DNA of 17,627 nt from Alphaproteobacteria bacterium (GTDB lineage: Bacteria; Pseudomonadota; Alphaproteobacteria; Rhizobiales; Aestuariivirgaceae). Location: assembly GCA_026400595.1 (NCBI GenBank), contig JAPLOT010000074.1:1-17627 (forward strand). Reading direction: 5' to 3'. This document shows, one piece after another, positions 7,784 through 15,017 of the stretch. Under the pieces are notes generated by a model. It saw nothing but the letters and a program-made list of their open reading frames with translations, was not told the DNA's origin and made no database searches. Position 1 is the first letter of the stretch, and the number at the start of each line of letters is the position of its first letter. The position numbers and the translations under genes were made by a program.

Positions 7784-8592
7784 TGCTGATCGGCGAAGAC
7801 CTGCGCGGGGGCCTGCGCCGCCGCCTCTATGCGCCGTCCAATCCGGCCGGGCTTGCCTATGCCATCGGCGTTGCCATCCTGCTGGTGGTGATCAACCAGG
7901 TCCTGCAGATCGCCCTGTCGTCCGTCGTCCTCAATGCCATGTTCGAGGACGCGAGCATGCGCAATGCGGTGAAGGCTGCGCTGCTGGTGATCTTTCCGAC
8001 GGCCCTGCTGACCGCCCTTGCCGCCCTTCTGCTGGCGCGCGGACGGGGCGGCACGGTAAGCGAGGTGCTGAGCCTGCGCTGGCCGCGCTTCGGCCTCCTG
8101 GGCTGGCCCGGCTTCGTGCTCGTCTTCCTGATCGTGATGTATTTCGCCGTTGCCATGGTGGTGCTCCTGCTGGGCATCGACATGGCGGACTACACGCCGG
8201 GGCCGCAGGGCCAGTCGCCCGAGAGCGGCTCGGCGGGGCTGGTGAAGGAAGCGATGTTCGACATCGCCAACACGCCCTGGCTCTTCGCGCTCGTCATTCC
8301 TTCGGTGGCGCTCGGCGCGCCGATCTGGGAGGAACTGGTGTTCCGCGGGCAGCTCTTCGCAGCGCTGTCGAAGACGCGGATCGGCGTGGCGGGTACGACG
8401 GTGGTCACCGCGGCGTTGTGGTCCCTTATGCATCTCACCGAACCCTGGCTCGCCATCGGCATCATCTTCATGCTGGGCCTTGCTTTCGGCTGGATGATGT
8501 ACCGTTTCGGCAGCATCTGGGTCCCGATGATCTGCCATGGCGTGTGGAACGCGGTCTATGCCCTGGCCGTCTTCGGGCAGGTGGGCGCATGA
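7783..8592 (+). CDS. CPBP-family intramembrane metalloprotease
   Basis: This is a 269-residue integral membrane protein of the CPBP (CaaX protease / Abi, PF02517-type) family, putative intramembrane glutamate/metal peptidases. Hydrophobic segments begin near residue 25 (LAYAIGVAILLVVINQVL), with further helices covering most of the chain. The three family motifs appear in order: EELVFRG (EExxxR), SLMH in the next helix, and HGVWN (HxxxN/D) near the end. All proposed catalytic residues are therefore present. The start at 7783 overlaps the thyA stop; the frame is open further upstream, but that part is only the shadow of thyA. The stop overlaps the next gene by ATGA. In bacteria these proteins act in protein maturation, bacteriocin self-immunity or signalling; nothing here fixes the substrate. 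Confidence 0.9.
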   Translation: MLIGEDLRGGLRRRLYAPSNPAGLAYAIGVAILLVVINQVLQIALSSVVLNAMFEDASMRNAVKAALLVIFPTALLTALAALLLARGRGGTVSEVLSLRWPRFGLLGWPGFVLVFLIVMYFAVAMVVLLLGIDMADYTPGPQGQSPESGSAGLVKEAMFDIANTPWLFALVIPSVALGAPIWEELVFRGQLFAALSKTRIGVAGTTVVTAALWSLMHLTEPWLAIGIIFMLGLAFGWMMYRFGSIWVPMICHGVWNAVYALAVFGQVGA

Positions 8593-9065
8593 GCCTCTCG
8601 GTCCGCGCGGCACGGCCCGGCGACGGCGAGGCGCTGCATGCCATGATGATGGCGCTGGCGGCCTCGCACGGGCACGCGGATGAGGTGACGGCCGTTGCCG
8701 CAGATTTCGAACGCGCGCTGTTCGGTCCGCAGTCCATCAGCGGCGCGCTTCTGGCCGAGCTTGACGGCGCGCCGGCCGGCTCTGCCCTTTGGCACCGCAG
8801 CTTCAGCTCGTTCCGGGGCCGCGAGGTCATGTTTCTGGAAGACCTCTCGGTGCTGCCCGAATTCCGCCGGCGCGGCGTGGGGCAGGCCCTGCTCAGGGCG
8901 CTGGCGGTTCAGGCGGTCGATCGGGGATATCCGTCGATCTTCTGGAACATGATGGACTGGAATGCGGGCGCGCGTGCGCTCTACCAACAGGCGGGTGCCG
9001 AGATCGACGACGCCACCTGCTACTGCCGCCTGCATGGCGCGGCCCTGGAAAGGCTGGCACGATGA
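8589..9065 (+). CDS. GNAT-family N-acetyltransferase, diamine-acetyltransferase-like
   Basis: This is a 158-residue soluble acetyltransferase. The acetyl-CoA pyrophosphate loop is RRRGVGQALL (Q/RxxGxG/A pattern), preceded by the strand FLEDLSVLPEF. The block WHRSFSSFRGREVMFLEDLSV resembles the spermidine/diamine N1-acetyltransferase-like subgroup. The C-terminal NMMDWNAGARALYQQAGAE is the usual GNAT motif B (W/NxxAxxfYxxxGa). The chosen ATG overlaps the CPBP stop (ATGA), and its TGA overlaps the folA ATG, so it sits in a tightly coupled unit. A polyamine or similar amine substrate is plausible from the resemblance but unproven. Confidence 0.88.
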   Translation: MSLSVRAARPGDGEALHAMMMALAASHGHADEVTAVAADFERALFGPQSISGALLAELDGAPAGSALWHRSFSSFRGREVMFLEDLSVLPEFRRRGVGQALLRALAVQAVDRGYPSIFWNMMDWNAGARALYQQAGAEIDDATCYCRLHGAALERLAR

Positions 9066-9568
9066 TCGTTGCCCTGGTGGTCGCGGTATCGAAGAACGGC
9101 GTGATCGGCCGCGACGGCGGGCTGCCCTGGCACATCCCATCCGACCTCAGGCGGTTCAAGGCCATCACCATGGGCAAGCCGGTCATCATGGGGCGCAAAA
9201 CCTGGGATGGCCTGCCGCGCAGGCCGCTGCCGGGCCGGCGCAACATCGTGATCACCCGATCGCCGGGATTTCATGCCGAGGGTGCAGAGGTGGTTGCTTC
9301 CGCGAAGAATGCACTTGGTCTTTGCAGGAACGAGGCGGAAGTCGCAGTGATCGGTGGAGGAGAGATTTACCGGCTCTTCTGGCCCTACGCCACCCGGCTT
9401 TATCTCACGGAGGTCGACATCACGGCCGAAGGGGATACCCATTTCCCGACGCTCGATCCGCAGGAATGGACCGAGATTTCCCGCGAGGTTCATGCCAAGG
9501 CCGAGGGCGACAGCGCAGGCTTCGTCCTGCGCATGCTTGACCGGCGCCGGCCGCCCGGCCAGAGTTGA
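9062..9568 (+). CDS. folA: Dihydrofolate reductase
   Basis: DHFR reduces dihydrofolate to tetrahydrofolate with NADPH and is the target of trimethoprim. The 168-residue product has the standard N-terminal strand MIVALVVAVSKNGVIG, the substrate pocket GGLPWHIPSDLRRFK with the catalytic acidic residue Asp28, the NADPH site PVIMGRKTW, and VIGGGEIY with the conserved GG pair. Length is within the usual range for the bacterial enzyme. The ATG overlaps the GNAT stop. A flavin amine oxidase follows after only 3 nt. With thyA upstream, this closes the dTMP/folate cycle in one transcription unit. Confidence 0.97.
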   Translation: MIVALVVAVSKNGVIGRDGGLPWHIPSDLRRFKAITMGKPVIMGRKTWDGLPRRPLPGRRNIVITRSPGFHAEGAEVVASAKNALGLCRNEAEVAVIGGGEIYRLFWPYATRLYLTEVDITAEGDTHFPTLDPQEWTEISREVHAKAEGDSAGFVLRMLDRRRPPGQS

Positions 9569-9571
9569 ACG

Positions 9572-10861
9572 ATGAGTCAAGTTCCCTCGAACCCGGATGT
9601 TGTGGTCATCGGTGCCGGCGCGGCTGGAATCGGGGCCGGAATCGGTTTGCTCCGCCATGGTGTTTCCTTTGCCATTGTCGAGGCAAAACAGCGTGTTGGC
9701 GGCCGGGCCTATAGTGAATCCTCAAGTCTGGGCCATCTCTGGGACCAGGGCTGCCACTGGTTCCACACGGCCGACCGGAACGTCCTTCGGGCGATCGCGG
9801 ACAAGATCGGCCATGGATACCGCAAGGAACCCTATGAGGGCGGCTTCAAGGCCTTCCAGGATGGACGATGGGAAGATGTCAGCGTCGACGACGCCTATGT
9901 CTGGACCATGCTGGAGCACATCGCCGCGGAGGGTGCCAAGGCTGATGTCTCGGCCGAAAGCCTGCTGGACAGGTCCCATCCCGGCTATTCGGCCATACGG
10001 CATTGGTGCCAGCTCATGCAATCGCATGATCCCGAAGACATCTCCGCGAAGGACGTCAACAGCTACCTGGACACGCACATCAACCTTGCCGTTCGCGATG
10101 GATACGGGGCGCTGGTGGCACGGCTGGCCAATGGCCTTCCGATCCGCCTCGACACGGCCGCGCGTCGAATCGCGGTGACGGGATCGGGCGTCGCGGTTGA
10201 AACCGATGCGGGAACGCTGCGCGCTGCGGCCTGCATCGTCGCGGTGCCGGCCCGGATGATGGAGAGGGAACGCATCGCTTTCGCGCCGGGCCTGCCCCCG
10301 GCCTTGCAGGACGCCTTCAGCAATGTGCCGATGGGCCATTGCGAGAAGGTCGCCGTCGCATTCGACGCCCCCGTGCTGTCGGAGCTGGGCGTCGGCTATG
10401 CCGATGTCCTTGAAGACAAGGCAGCCGGGCTGCCGCCGCTCAACATCGAGGTCCATCCCTTCGGCCGGCCGATCCTCGTCGCCCACATGGGGGGCAGTGC
10501 CGTGGCGGAGATGACCCCGGAGGATCGCCTCGATCTCTTTGGTCGGGCCGTGACCCGGGCCTTCGGCGCCGATGTCAGCCGTCGGATCACGCATCGGACC
10601 ACCACCAGCTGGACCGCCGACCCCTTCATCAACGGTGCCTATTCCTGTGCCAAGCCGGGAAAGGCCCATCTTCGCGCGGTCTTCGACGAGCCGGTTCACG
10701 ATCGTGTGTTCCTGGCGGGCGAACACGTCCACCGCTACTTCCATGCCACGGCACATGGCGCCTACGAAACGGGTCTCGCCGCAGCCGCCAGGGCCGCCCG
10801 GCTGCTGGGCCGTCCGGTCCTGGCCGACGAACCGGAATGGTTACCGCCAAATCACTTGTAG
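9572..10861 (+). CDS. FAD-dependent amine oxidase family protein
   Basis: This is a 429-residue flavoprotein of the monoamine oxidase / phytoene desaturase-like superfamily. The N-terminus binds the FAD ADP moiety through VVVIGAGAAGIGAG (GxGxxG, Gly14-Gly19), an acidic residue at the end of strand 2 (VEAKQ), and the following VGGRAYSE (the GG-R motif). The C-terminus has the second FAD motif, VFLAGEHVHRYFHATAHGAYETG, typical of the family. There is no signal peptide, so it is probably cytosolic. It starts 3 nt after folA and is likely co-transcribed. The neighbouring GNAT protein is polyamine-acetyltransferase-like, so polyamine breakdown is a conceivable shared theme, but that is inference. 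A carotenoid-type or protoporphyrinogen-type oxidase cannot be excluded. Confidence 0.88.
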   Translation: MSQVPSNPDVVVIGAGAAGIGAGIGLLRHGVSFAIVEAKQRVGGRAYSESSSLGHLWDQGCHWFHTADRNVLRAIADKIGHGYRKEPYEGGFKAFQDGRWEDVSVDDAYVWTMLEHIAAEGAKADVSAESLLDRSHPGYSAIRHWCQLMQSHDPEDISAKDVNSYLDTHINLAVRDGYGALVARLANGLPIRLDTAARRIAVTGSGVAVETDAGTLRAAACIVAVPARMMERERIAFAPGLPPALQDAFSNVPMGHCEKVAVAFDAPVLSELGVGYADVLEDKAAGLPPLNIEVHPFGRPILVAHMGGSAVAEMTPEDRLDLFGRAVTRAFGADVSRRITHRTTTSWTADPFINGAYSCAKPGKAHLRAVFDEPVHDRVFLAGEHVHRYFHATAHGAYETGLAAAARAARLLGRPVLADEPEWLPPNHL

Positions 10862-10885
10862 CCGGGGGGCTAGGCTAACTATATG
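10856..10885 (+). promoter_or_regulatory. Candidate promoter for hflK-hflC-DUF2065-degP
   Basis: TTGTAG (10856-10861) and TATATG (10880-10885) are spaced by 18 bp in the 64-nt gap before hflK. They match TTGACA and TATAAT at four positions each. Transcription would start near 10892, followed by the AGGTG ribosome site at 10914-10918, seven bases before the hflK ATG. The evidence is sequence match and position only. Confidence 0.4.
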
Positions 10886-10925
10886 ACCCCCAGATCGAAA
10901 CCACGACGAGAATAGGTGAAAAGCA

Positions 10926-12008
10926 ATGCCGTGGAATTCTGAAGGCGGTGGCGGAAACCAGGGCCCCTGGGGCCAGGGGCCGTGGGGGCAGGGCGGACCG
11001 AAGCGTCCGAGTGGCGGCGGCGGTGGCGGCCGTGGACCCACGCCTCCGGACCTCGATGAACTGATCCGCAAGAGTCAGGACAAGCTGAAGCAGGTCATAC
11101 CCGGCGGTGGCGGCGGCCGCTTCGCCTGGATCATTCCGATTCTCATTCTTGCAGGCTTCATTGGCGTCAACAGTGTCTACCAGGTTCAGCCGGACGAGCG
11201 CGGCATCGTGCTGCGCTTCGGCCAGTACAACCGTACCGCCGAGCCGGGCCTGCATTTCGCCCTCTGGCCGGTCGAGCGCATGGAGAAGCCGAAGGTCGGC
11301 ACCGTCCGCCAGATCAACATCGGGTCCGAGGGCAACCAGGGTCAGATGCTGACCAGCGACAAGAACATCATCAATGTGCCCTTCTCGGTGTTCTGGCGCA
11401 TCAACGATCCGCGGCAATTCCTCTTCAACGTCCAGGCTCCGGAAGAGACCATTCGCGCGGTCTCGCAGAGCGCCATGCGCGAGATCGTCGGCCAGACACG
11501 GGCGCAGGCAATTCTGACGACGGGCAAGAACACGGTGGAAGCGCAGGTGTTGGAAATCACCCAGAACCTCCTTAACAACTACAATGCCGGAGTTACCATC
11601 ACGCAGATCAACCTGGGCGACGTGCAGCCGCCGCGCGAGGTGGCCAATGCCTTCGCCGAAGTGGTCCGCGCCGGGCAGAACCAGCAGCAGCTCATCAACG
11701 AGGCCGAGCAGTACCGCAACCAGCAGAGCCGCATGGCCGAAGGCGAGGCGGCGAAGCTGGTCGAGGATGCCAAGGGCTACAAGGCCCGTGTGATCGCCGA
11801 TGCGCAGGGCGAGGCCGCCCGCTTCATCTCGGTCTACGAGCAGTACAGGAATGCCAAGGACGTGACCCGCGAACGCATCTTCCTGGAAACCATGGAGCAG
11901 GTGCTGGGCGAGACCAACAAGGTCCTGATCGAGGGTGGCCAGGGCGGTACCGGGGTTGTCCCCTACCTGCCGCTGCCCGAGATCCAGAAGCGCGCCACCG
12001 GCAATTGA
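10926..12008 (+). CDS. hflK: HflK, SPFH-domain subunit of the HflKC-FtsH complex
   Basis: HflK and HflC form a large inner-membrane cage around the FtsH AAA protease and modulate its access to membrane substrates. The 360-residue product begins with a long Gly/Pro/Trp-rich cytoplasmic segment (residues 1-42, with a GPWGQGPWGQGG repeat). A linker DLDELIRKSQDKLKQ follows, then one transmembrane helix at about residues 60-77 (FAWIIPILILAGFIGVN). The SPFH/band-7 domain starts at VYQVQPDERGIVLRFG. A coiled-coil-forming stretch rich in Ala/Glu/Gln (ANAFAEVVRAGQNQQQL onward) comes before the C-terminal segment. Start choice is supported by AGGTG seven bases upstream. hflC follows after 18 nt. Confidence 0.97.
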   Translation: MPWNSEGGGGNQGPWGQGPWGQGGPKRPSGGGGGGRGPTPPDLDELIRKSQDKLKQVIPGGGGGRFAWIIPILILAGFIGVNSVYQVQPDERGIVLRFGQYNRTAEPGLHFALWPVERMEKPKVGTVRQINIGSEGNQGQMLTSDKNIINVPFSVFWRINDPRQFLFNVQAPEETIRAVSQSAMREIVGQTRAQAILTTGKNTVEAQVLEITQNLLNNYNAGVTITQINLGDVQPPREVANAFAEVVRAGQNQQQLINEAEQYRNQQSRMAEGEAAKLVEDAKGYKARVIADAQGEAARFISVYEQYRNAKDVTRERIFLETMEQVLGETNKVLIEGGQGGTGVVPYLPLPEIQKRATGN

Positions 12009-12026
12009 CGAGGACATGACACGATC

Positions 12027-12920
12027 ATGAGCACCACCAAGACAATCCTGGCCATCATCGCCGCGGCCATCGCGATCATCCTCTACATGTCGTACTTCGT
12101 CGTCGACGAGCGGCAGAAGGCACTGGTCCTGCGCTTCGGCGACATCAACCGCATCGTCGAGGAGCCCGGCCTCTATTTCAAGCTGCCGATCGCCGACACG
12201 GTGACACCGATCGATGACCGCATCATCATCTGGGAAAACAACGACCGCCCGGTCCAGGACGTGGCCAGTCAGGTCTATATCGTCGACGCCATCACGCTGG
12301 CGCGGATCAAGGACGCCCGCCTGTTCCGCGAAACCCTGGGCGCCGACCTGATGCAGGCGGAAGCCCGTGTCGCGGCGCGCCTCGACGCGGCCCTGCGGCA
12401 GACCTATGGCCGCCGCTCCTTCGATGCCGCGCTGTCGTCAGACCGCGCCGCCATGATGCGCGAGATCCGCGACGAGCTGCGCACCGAAGCCGATCTTCTG
12501 GGCATCGAGATCGTCGACGTCCGGGTGCGCCGCACCGATCTCAGCGAGAACGTGCTGGAGCAGACCTACCGGCGCATGGAGTCCGAGCGTAACGCGCTGG
12601 CGCAGGACATCCGGTCCCAGGGCGAAGCGTCCAAGACCCGCATGAATGCCGAAACCGACCGCGAAGTGACGGTGAAGATTGCCGAGGCCCGCCGCCAGTC
12701 GGAGGTCATCCGGGGCGAGGGCGATGCCGAGCGCAACCGGGTCTTTGCCGAGGCTTTCGAGCAGGATCCCGAGTTCTTCTCGTTCTACCGCTCGATGCAG
12801 GCCTATGCGAAGAGCCTCGCCAGCCAGGGCACCACCATGGTGCTCAACCCGGACTCGGAGTTCTTCAAGTACTTCGGCACGCAGCAGCGGAATCCGGAGG
12901 CCGCTGCCCCCGCACAATGA
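12027..12920 (+). CDS. hflC: HflC, partner SPFH-domain protein of HflK
   Basis: This 297-residue protein has a single N-terminal transmembrane anchor (residues 5-25, ILAIIAAAIAIILYMSYFVV) and then the band-7 domain beginning VDERQKALVLRFGDINRIVEEPGLYFKLP, typical of HflC. The Ala/Glu/Arg-rich helical region (about residues 190-245) should assemble with HflK in the cage. It ends in EFFKYFGTQQ and an Ala/Pro tail. A GAGGA lies 12 nt upstream of the ATG, a somewhat long spacing; a nearer ATG at 12016 leads only to an immediate stop. The stop overlaps the start of the DUF2065 gene (ATGA), indicating coupled translation. Confidence 0.97.
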   Translation: MSTTKTILAIIAAAIAIILYMSYFVVDERQKALVLRFGDINRIVEEPGLYFKLPIADTVTPIDDRIIIWENNDRPVQDVASQVYIVDAITLARIKDARLFRETLGADLMQAEARVAARLDAALRQTYGRRSFDAALSSDRAAMMREIRDELRTEADLLGIEIVDVRVRRTDLSENVLEQTYRRMESERNALAQDIRSQGEASKTRMNAETDREVTVKIAEARRQSEVIRGEGDAERNRVFAEAFEQDPEFFSFYRSMQAYAKSLASQGTTMVLNPDSEFFKYFGTQQRNPEAAAPAQ

Positions 12921-13114
12921 TGCCGGCACTGTTCACGGCCCTCGGTCTCGTACTCGTGATCGAGGGCCTTCTTTATGCCTTGGTTCCGGGGCAGTTGAGG
13001 CGCATGGCGGAGCTCCTGCGCCAGGTGACGGATGACCAGCTTCGCATCGGCGGCGCAAGCGCCATCGCCCTTGGCGTACTGATCGTCTGGATCACGCGGA
13101 GCGTATCGGGATAA
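12917..13114 (+). CDS. Small DUF2065-family membrane protein
   Basis: This is a 65-residue protein with two predicted transmembrane helices: residues 4-22 (ALFTALGLVLVIEGLLYAL) and about 44-60 (GGASAIALGVLIVWIT). They are joined by a basic loop, PGQLRRMAELLRQV. Size, topology and position directly after hflC match the DUF2065 family, commonly found between hflC and degP in alphaproteobacteria. Its ATG overlaps the hflC stop, and a second ATG follows at once. No biochemical function is established to my knowledge. The constant context suggests a link to HflKC/FtsH or DegP, but that is inference. Confidence 0.85.
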   Translation: MMPALFTALGLVLVIEGLLYALVPGQLRRMAELLRQVTDDQLRIGGASAIALGVLIVWITRSVSG

Positions 13115-13132
13115 TCGGGCGATTGGAGACGG

Positions 13133-14623
13133 ATGATGAGCGGCAATCGGAACATTCTTCGCACTTCGGCAGCGGCCCTTGCGCTGGGCCTCGTGATGTG
13201 GGGCGCCAGTCCATCTGCAGTCACACCGGCCGCGGCGCAGACCGTCGAACTGCCCTCCATTGCCGACCTGACCGACAAGCTTCTGCCCGCCGTCGTCGAG
13301 ATCACCATCGAGACGAAGGGACCCGGCACGACCGTAGCACCCAGCATGCCGGAGCTGCCTGACAATTCTCCCTTCAAGGACTTCTTCGAGGACTTCTTCA
13401 AGCGCCAGCAGGAAGGCGATGGGCAGCCGCGGACCATGACCTCCATGGGCTCGGGCTTCGTCATCGATCCGGCCGGCCTGATCGTCACCAACAATCACGT
13501 CGTCGAGGGCGCGGAGTCCATCGAGGTTCACCTTCAGGACGATACCCAGCTGAAGGCCGAGGTCGTGGGCCGCGATCCCAAGACCGACCTTGCCGTGCTG
13601 CGGGTGAAGCCGGCAGCCCCGCTGGCCTCCGTGGCAATGGGCGACAGCGATAGGCTGCGGATCGGTGAATGGGTTGTGGCCATCGGCAATCCCTTCGGCC
13701 TCGGCGGTTCGGTGTCGCTCGGCATCGTCTCGGCGCGCAACCGCGACATCAGTGCCGGCCCCTATGATGACTTCATCCAGACGGACGCGGCCATCAACAA
13801 GGGCAATTCCGGCGGTCCTCTCTTCAATCTCAAGGGCGAGGTCGTCGGTATCAACACTGCCATCTTCTCGCCCACCGGCGGTTCCGTCGGCATCGGTTTC
13901 TCGGTCCCCGCCAATACCGCCAAGGGCGTGATCGATCAGCTGATCAAGTATGGCGAGACGCGGCGCGGCTGGCTGGGCGTCAAGATCCAGTCGGTGACCG
14001 ACGACATCGCCGAGAGCATGAACCTCGACAAGCCGCGCGGCGCGCTGATTGCCGATGTGACCAAGCCGGGGCCGGCCGAAAAGGCGGGGATCGAAGCGGG
14101 CGATGTCGTCATCGAATTCGACGGCCGCCCGGTGAACGAGATGCGCGACCTGCCGCGCATCGTGGCCGAGACCGAGATCGGCAAGTCGGTCACGGTGAAG
14201 GTGCTGCGCAAGGGCAAGGAAGTCTCGGTGACGGCCGAGGTCGGCCGTCTCGAAGATGGCGAGAAGATCGTTGCAGCCCAGAGCGGTCAGACCCCTCCGG
14301 CCACTGCGCCGGCCTCCGTGTCGGTTCTCGGCATGACAGTGACAACGCTGAGCGATGAACTGCGAGCCAAGTTCAGCATCGACGCCGACATCAAGGGCGC
14401 GGTCGTAACCGAAGTCGCGGCCGATGGCCCGGCCGCCGAACGCAACCTTCAGCCTGGCGACGTGATCACCGAGGCGGGCGAGAAGGAAGTGACCGGTGCG
14501 GCGGATATCGCCGAGCGCGTGAAGGAGGCCGAGGCCGCCAAGAAGAACTCGGTTCTCATGCTGGTCGCCAAGGGCGGCAAGCAGGGCGAGATGCGCTTCA
14601 TCGCGGTGAAGATCAAGCCCTGA
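13133..14623 (+). CDS. degP: Periplasmic serine protease of the DegP/Do (HtrA) family
   Basis: This is an envelope protease/chaperone for misfolded periplasmic proteins. The product is 496 residues, or 495 if the second ATG at 13136 is used; GGAG at 13125-13128 is better spaced for the latter. A signal peptide covers about residues 1-35, ending TPAAA-Q. The trypsin-like domain carries the full triad: His122 in VTNNHVVEGA, Asp152 in KTDLAVL and Ser226 in NKGNSGGPLFN. The acidic/aromatic segment FKDFFEDFFKRQQ near residue 81 corresponds to the LA loop region. Two PDZ domains follow: GWLGVKIQSV onward, then LGMTVTTLSDELRAKF onward. It lies 18 nt after the DUF2065 gene, as the last gene of the hflKC operon. 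Its 3' end overlaps the convergent ParB/Srx gene by 11 nt. Confidence 0.95.
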   Translation: MMSGNRNILRTSAAALALGLVMWGASPSAVTPAAAQTVELPSIADLTDKLLPAVVEITIETKGPGTTVAPSMPELPDNSPFKDFFEDFFKRQQEGDGQPRTMTSMGSGFVIDPAGLIVTNNHVVEGAESIEVHLQDDTQLKAEVVGRDPKTDLAVLRVKPAAPLASVAMGDSDRLRIGEWVVAIGNPFGLGGSVSLGIVSARNRDISAGPYDDFIQTDAAINKGNSGGPLFNLKGEVVGINTAIFSPTGGSVGIGFSVPANTAKGVIDQLIKYGETRRGWLGVKIQSVTDDIAESMNLDKPRGALIADVTKPGPAEKAGIEAGDVVIEFDGRPVNEMRDLPRIVAETEIGKSVTVKVLRKGKEVSVTAEVGRLEDGEKIVAAQSGQTPPATAPASVSVLGMTVTTLSDELRAKFSIDADIKGAVVTEVAADGPAAERNLQPGDVITEAGEKEVTGAADIAERVKEAEAAKKNSVLMLVAKGGKQGEMRFIAVKIKP

Positions 14624-15017
14624 CCGGTTGCAGTGCGGCAAGCGCGAAGGTGTGCTCCTGCGCGGGCGGAGCGAGGACATGGCGGGTCGACTTGCGCGGC
14701 AGCAGGTTCTGAGACGCCGCGGCCTGGATCACCTCTTCGGGCGAGAACTGCCTTTCGCTCCATGACTGCAACGACAGGCGCGGATCGCCATAGGAAATCA
14801 GGATGGCGGCAATGCGCGACAGGCCCAGGCGCCTGGCCGCATGAAAGCGGTGATGGCCGTCGAGAATGGCGAGGCTCGTACGCTCGACCAGGATCGGTTG
14901 ACGCTGGCATCCATCGCGCTGCAGATCCTCGGCGATGCGGGCGACATGCGCGGCGTCGACCTCCTCGCTGGGCCTGAGCCGCGCAAGCTCGATCAGGGTG
15001 ACCGCGTAGCCCGTCAT
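14613..15017 (-). CDS. ParB/Srx-fold protein, SerK/SbnI (free serine kinase)-like
   Basis: This is a 134-residue protein with one ParB/sulfiredoxin-type domain over residues 5-80. LARLRPSEEVD (Glu18-Glu19) resembles the EE motif of SerK/SbnI proteins, where a glutamate is catalytic. ILDGHHRFHAARRLG (Asp53-Arg57) has the DGHHR phosphate-loop variant of that group, unlike the GERR of chromosome-partitioning ParB. SerK and SbnI phosphorylate free L-serine to O-phosphoserine. The protein is much shorter than those (roughly 240-250 residues) and lacks their C-terminal part, so activity is uncertain. An alternative is a ParB-like regulator of unknown target. Its ATG overlaps the trpB2 stop (ATGA) and serB lies upstream, giving a serine-related context. 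It ends inside degP on the opposite strand. Confidence 0.72.
   Translation of the reverse strand: MTGYAVTLIELARLRPSEEVDAAHVARIAEDLQRDGCQRQPILVERTSLAILDGHHRFHAARRLGLSRIAAILISYGDPRLSLQSWSERQFSPEEVIQAAASQNLLPRKSTRHVLAPPAQEHTFALAALQPVRA

Noticed and set aside
10875..12017. 380-codon minus-strand open frame opposite hflK
   Set aside because: It mirrors almost exactly the limits of hflK, which has strong family identity; no ribosome site or domain supports the antisense frame.
12803..14680. 625-codon minus-strand open frame opposite hflC, DUF2065 and degP
   Set aside because: It is a shadow frame of clearly conserved genes and its translation shows low-complexity His/Asp/Arg/Gly composition without recognisable motifs.
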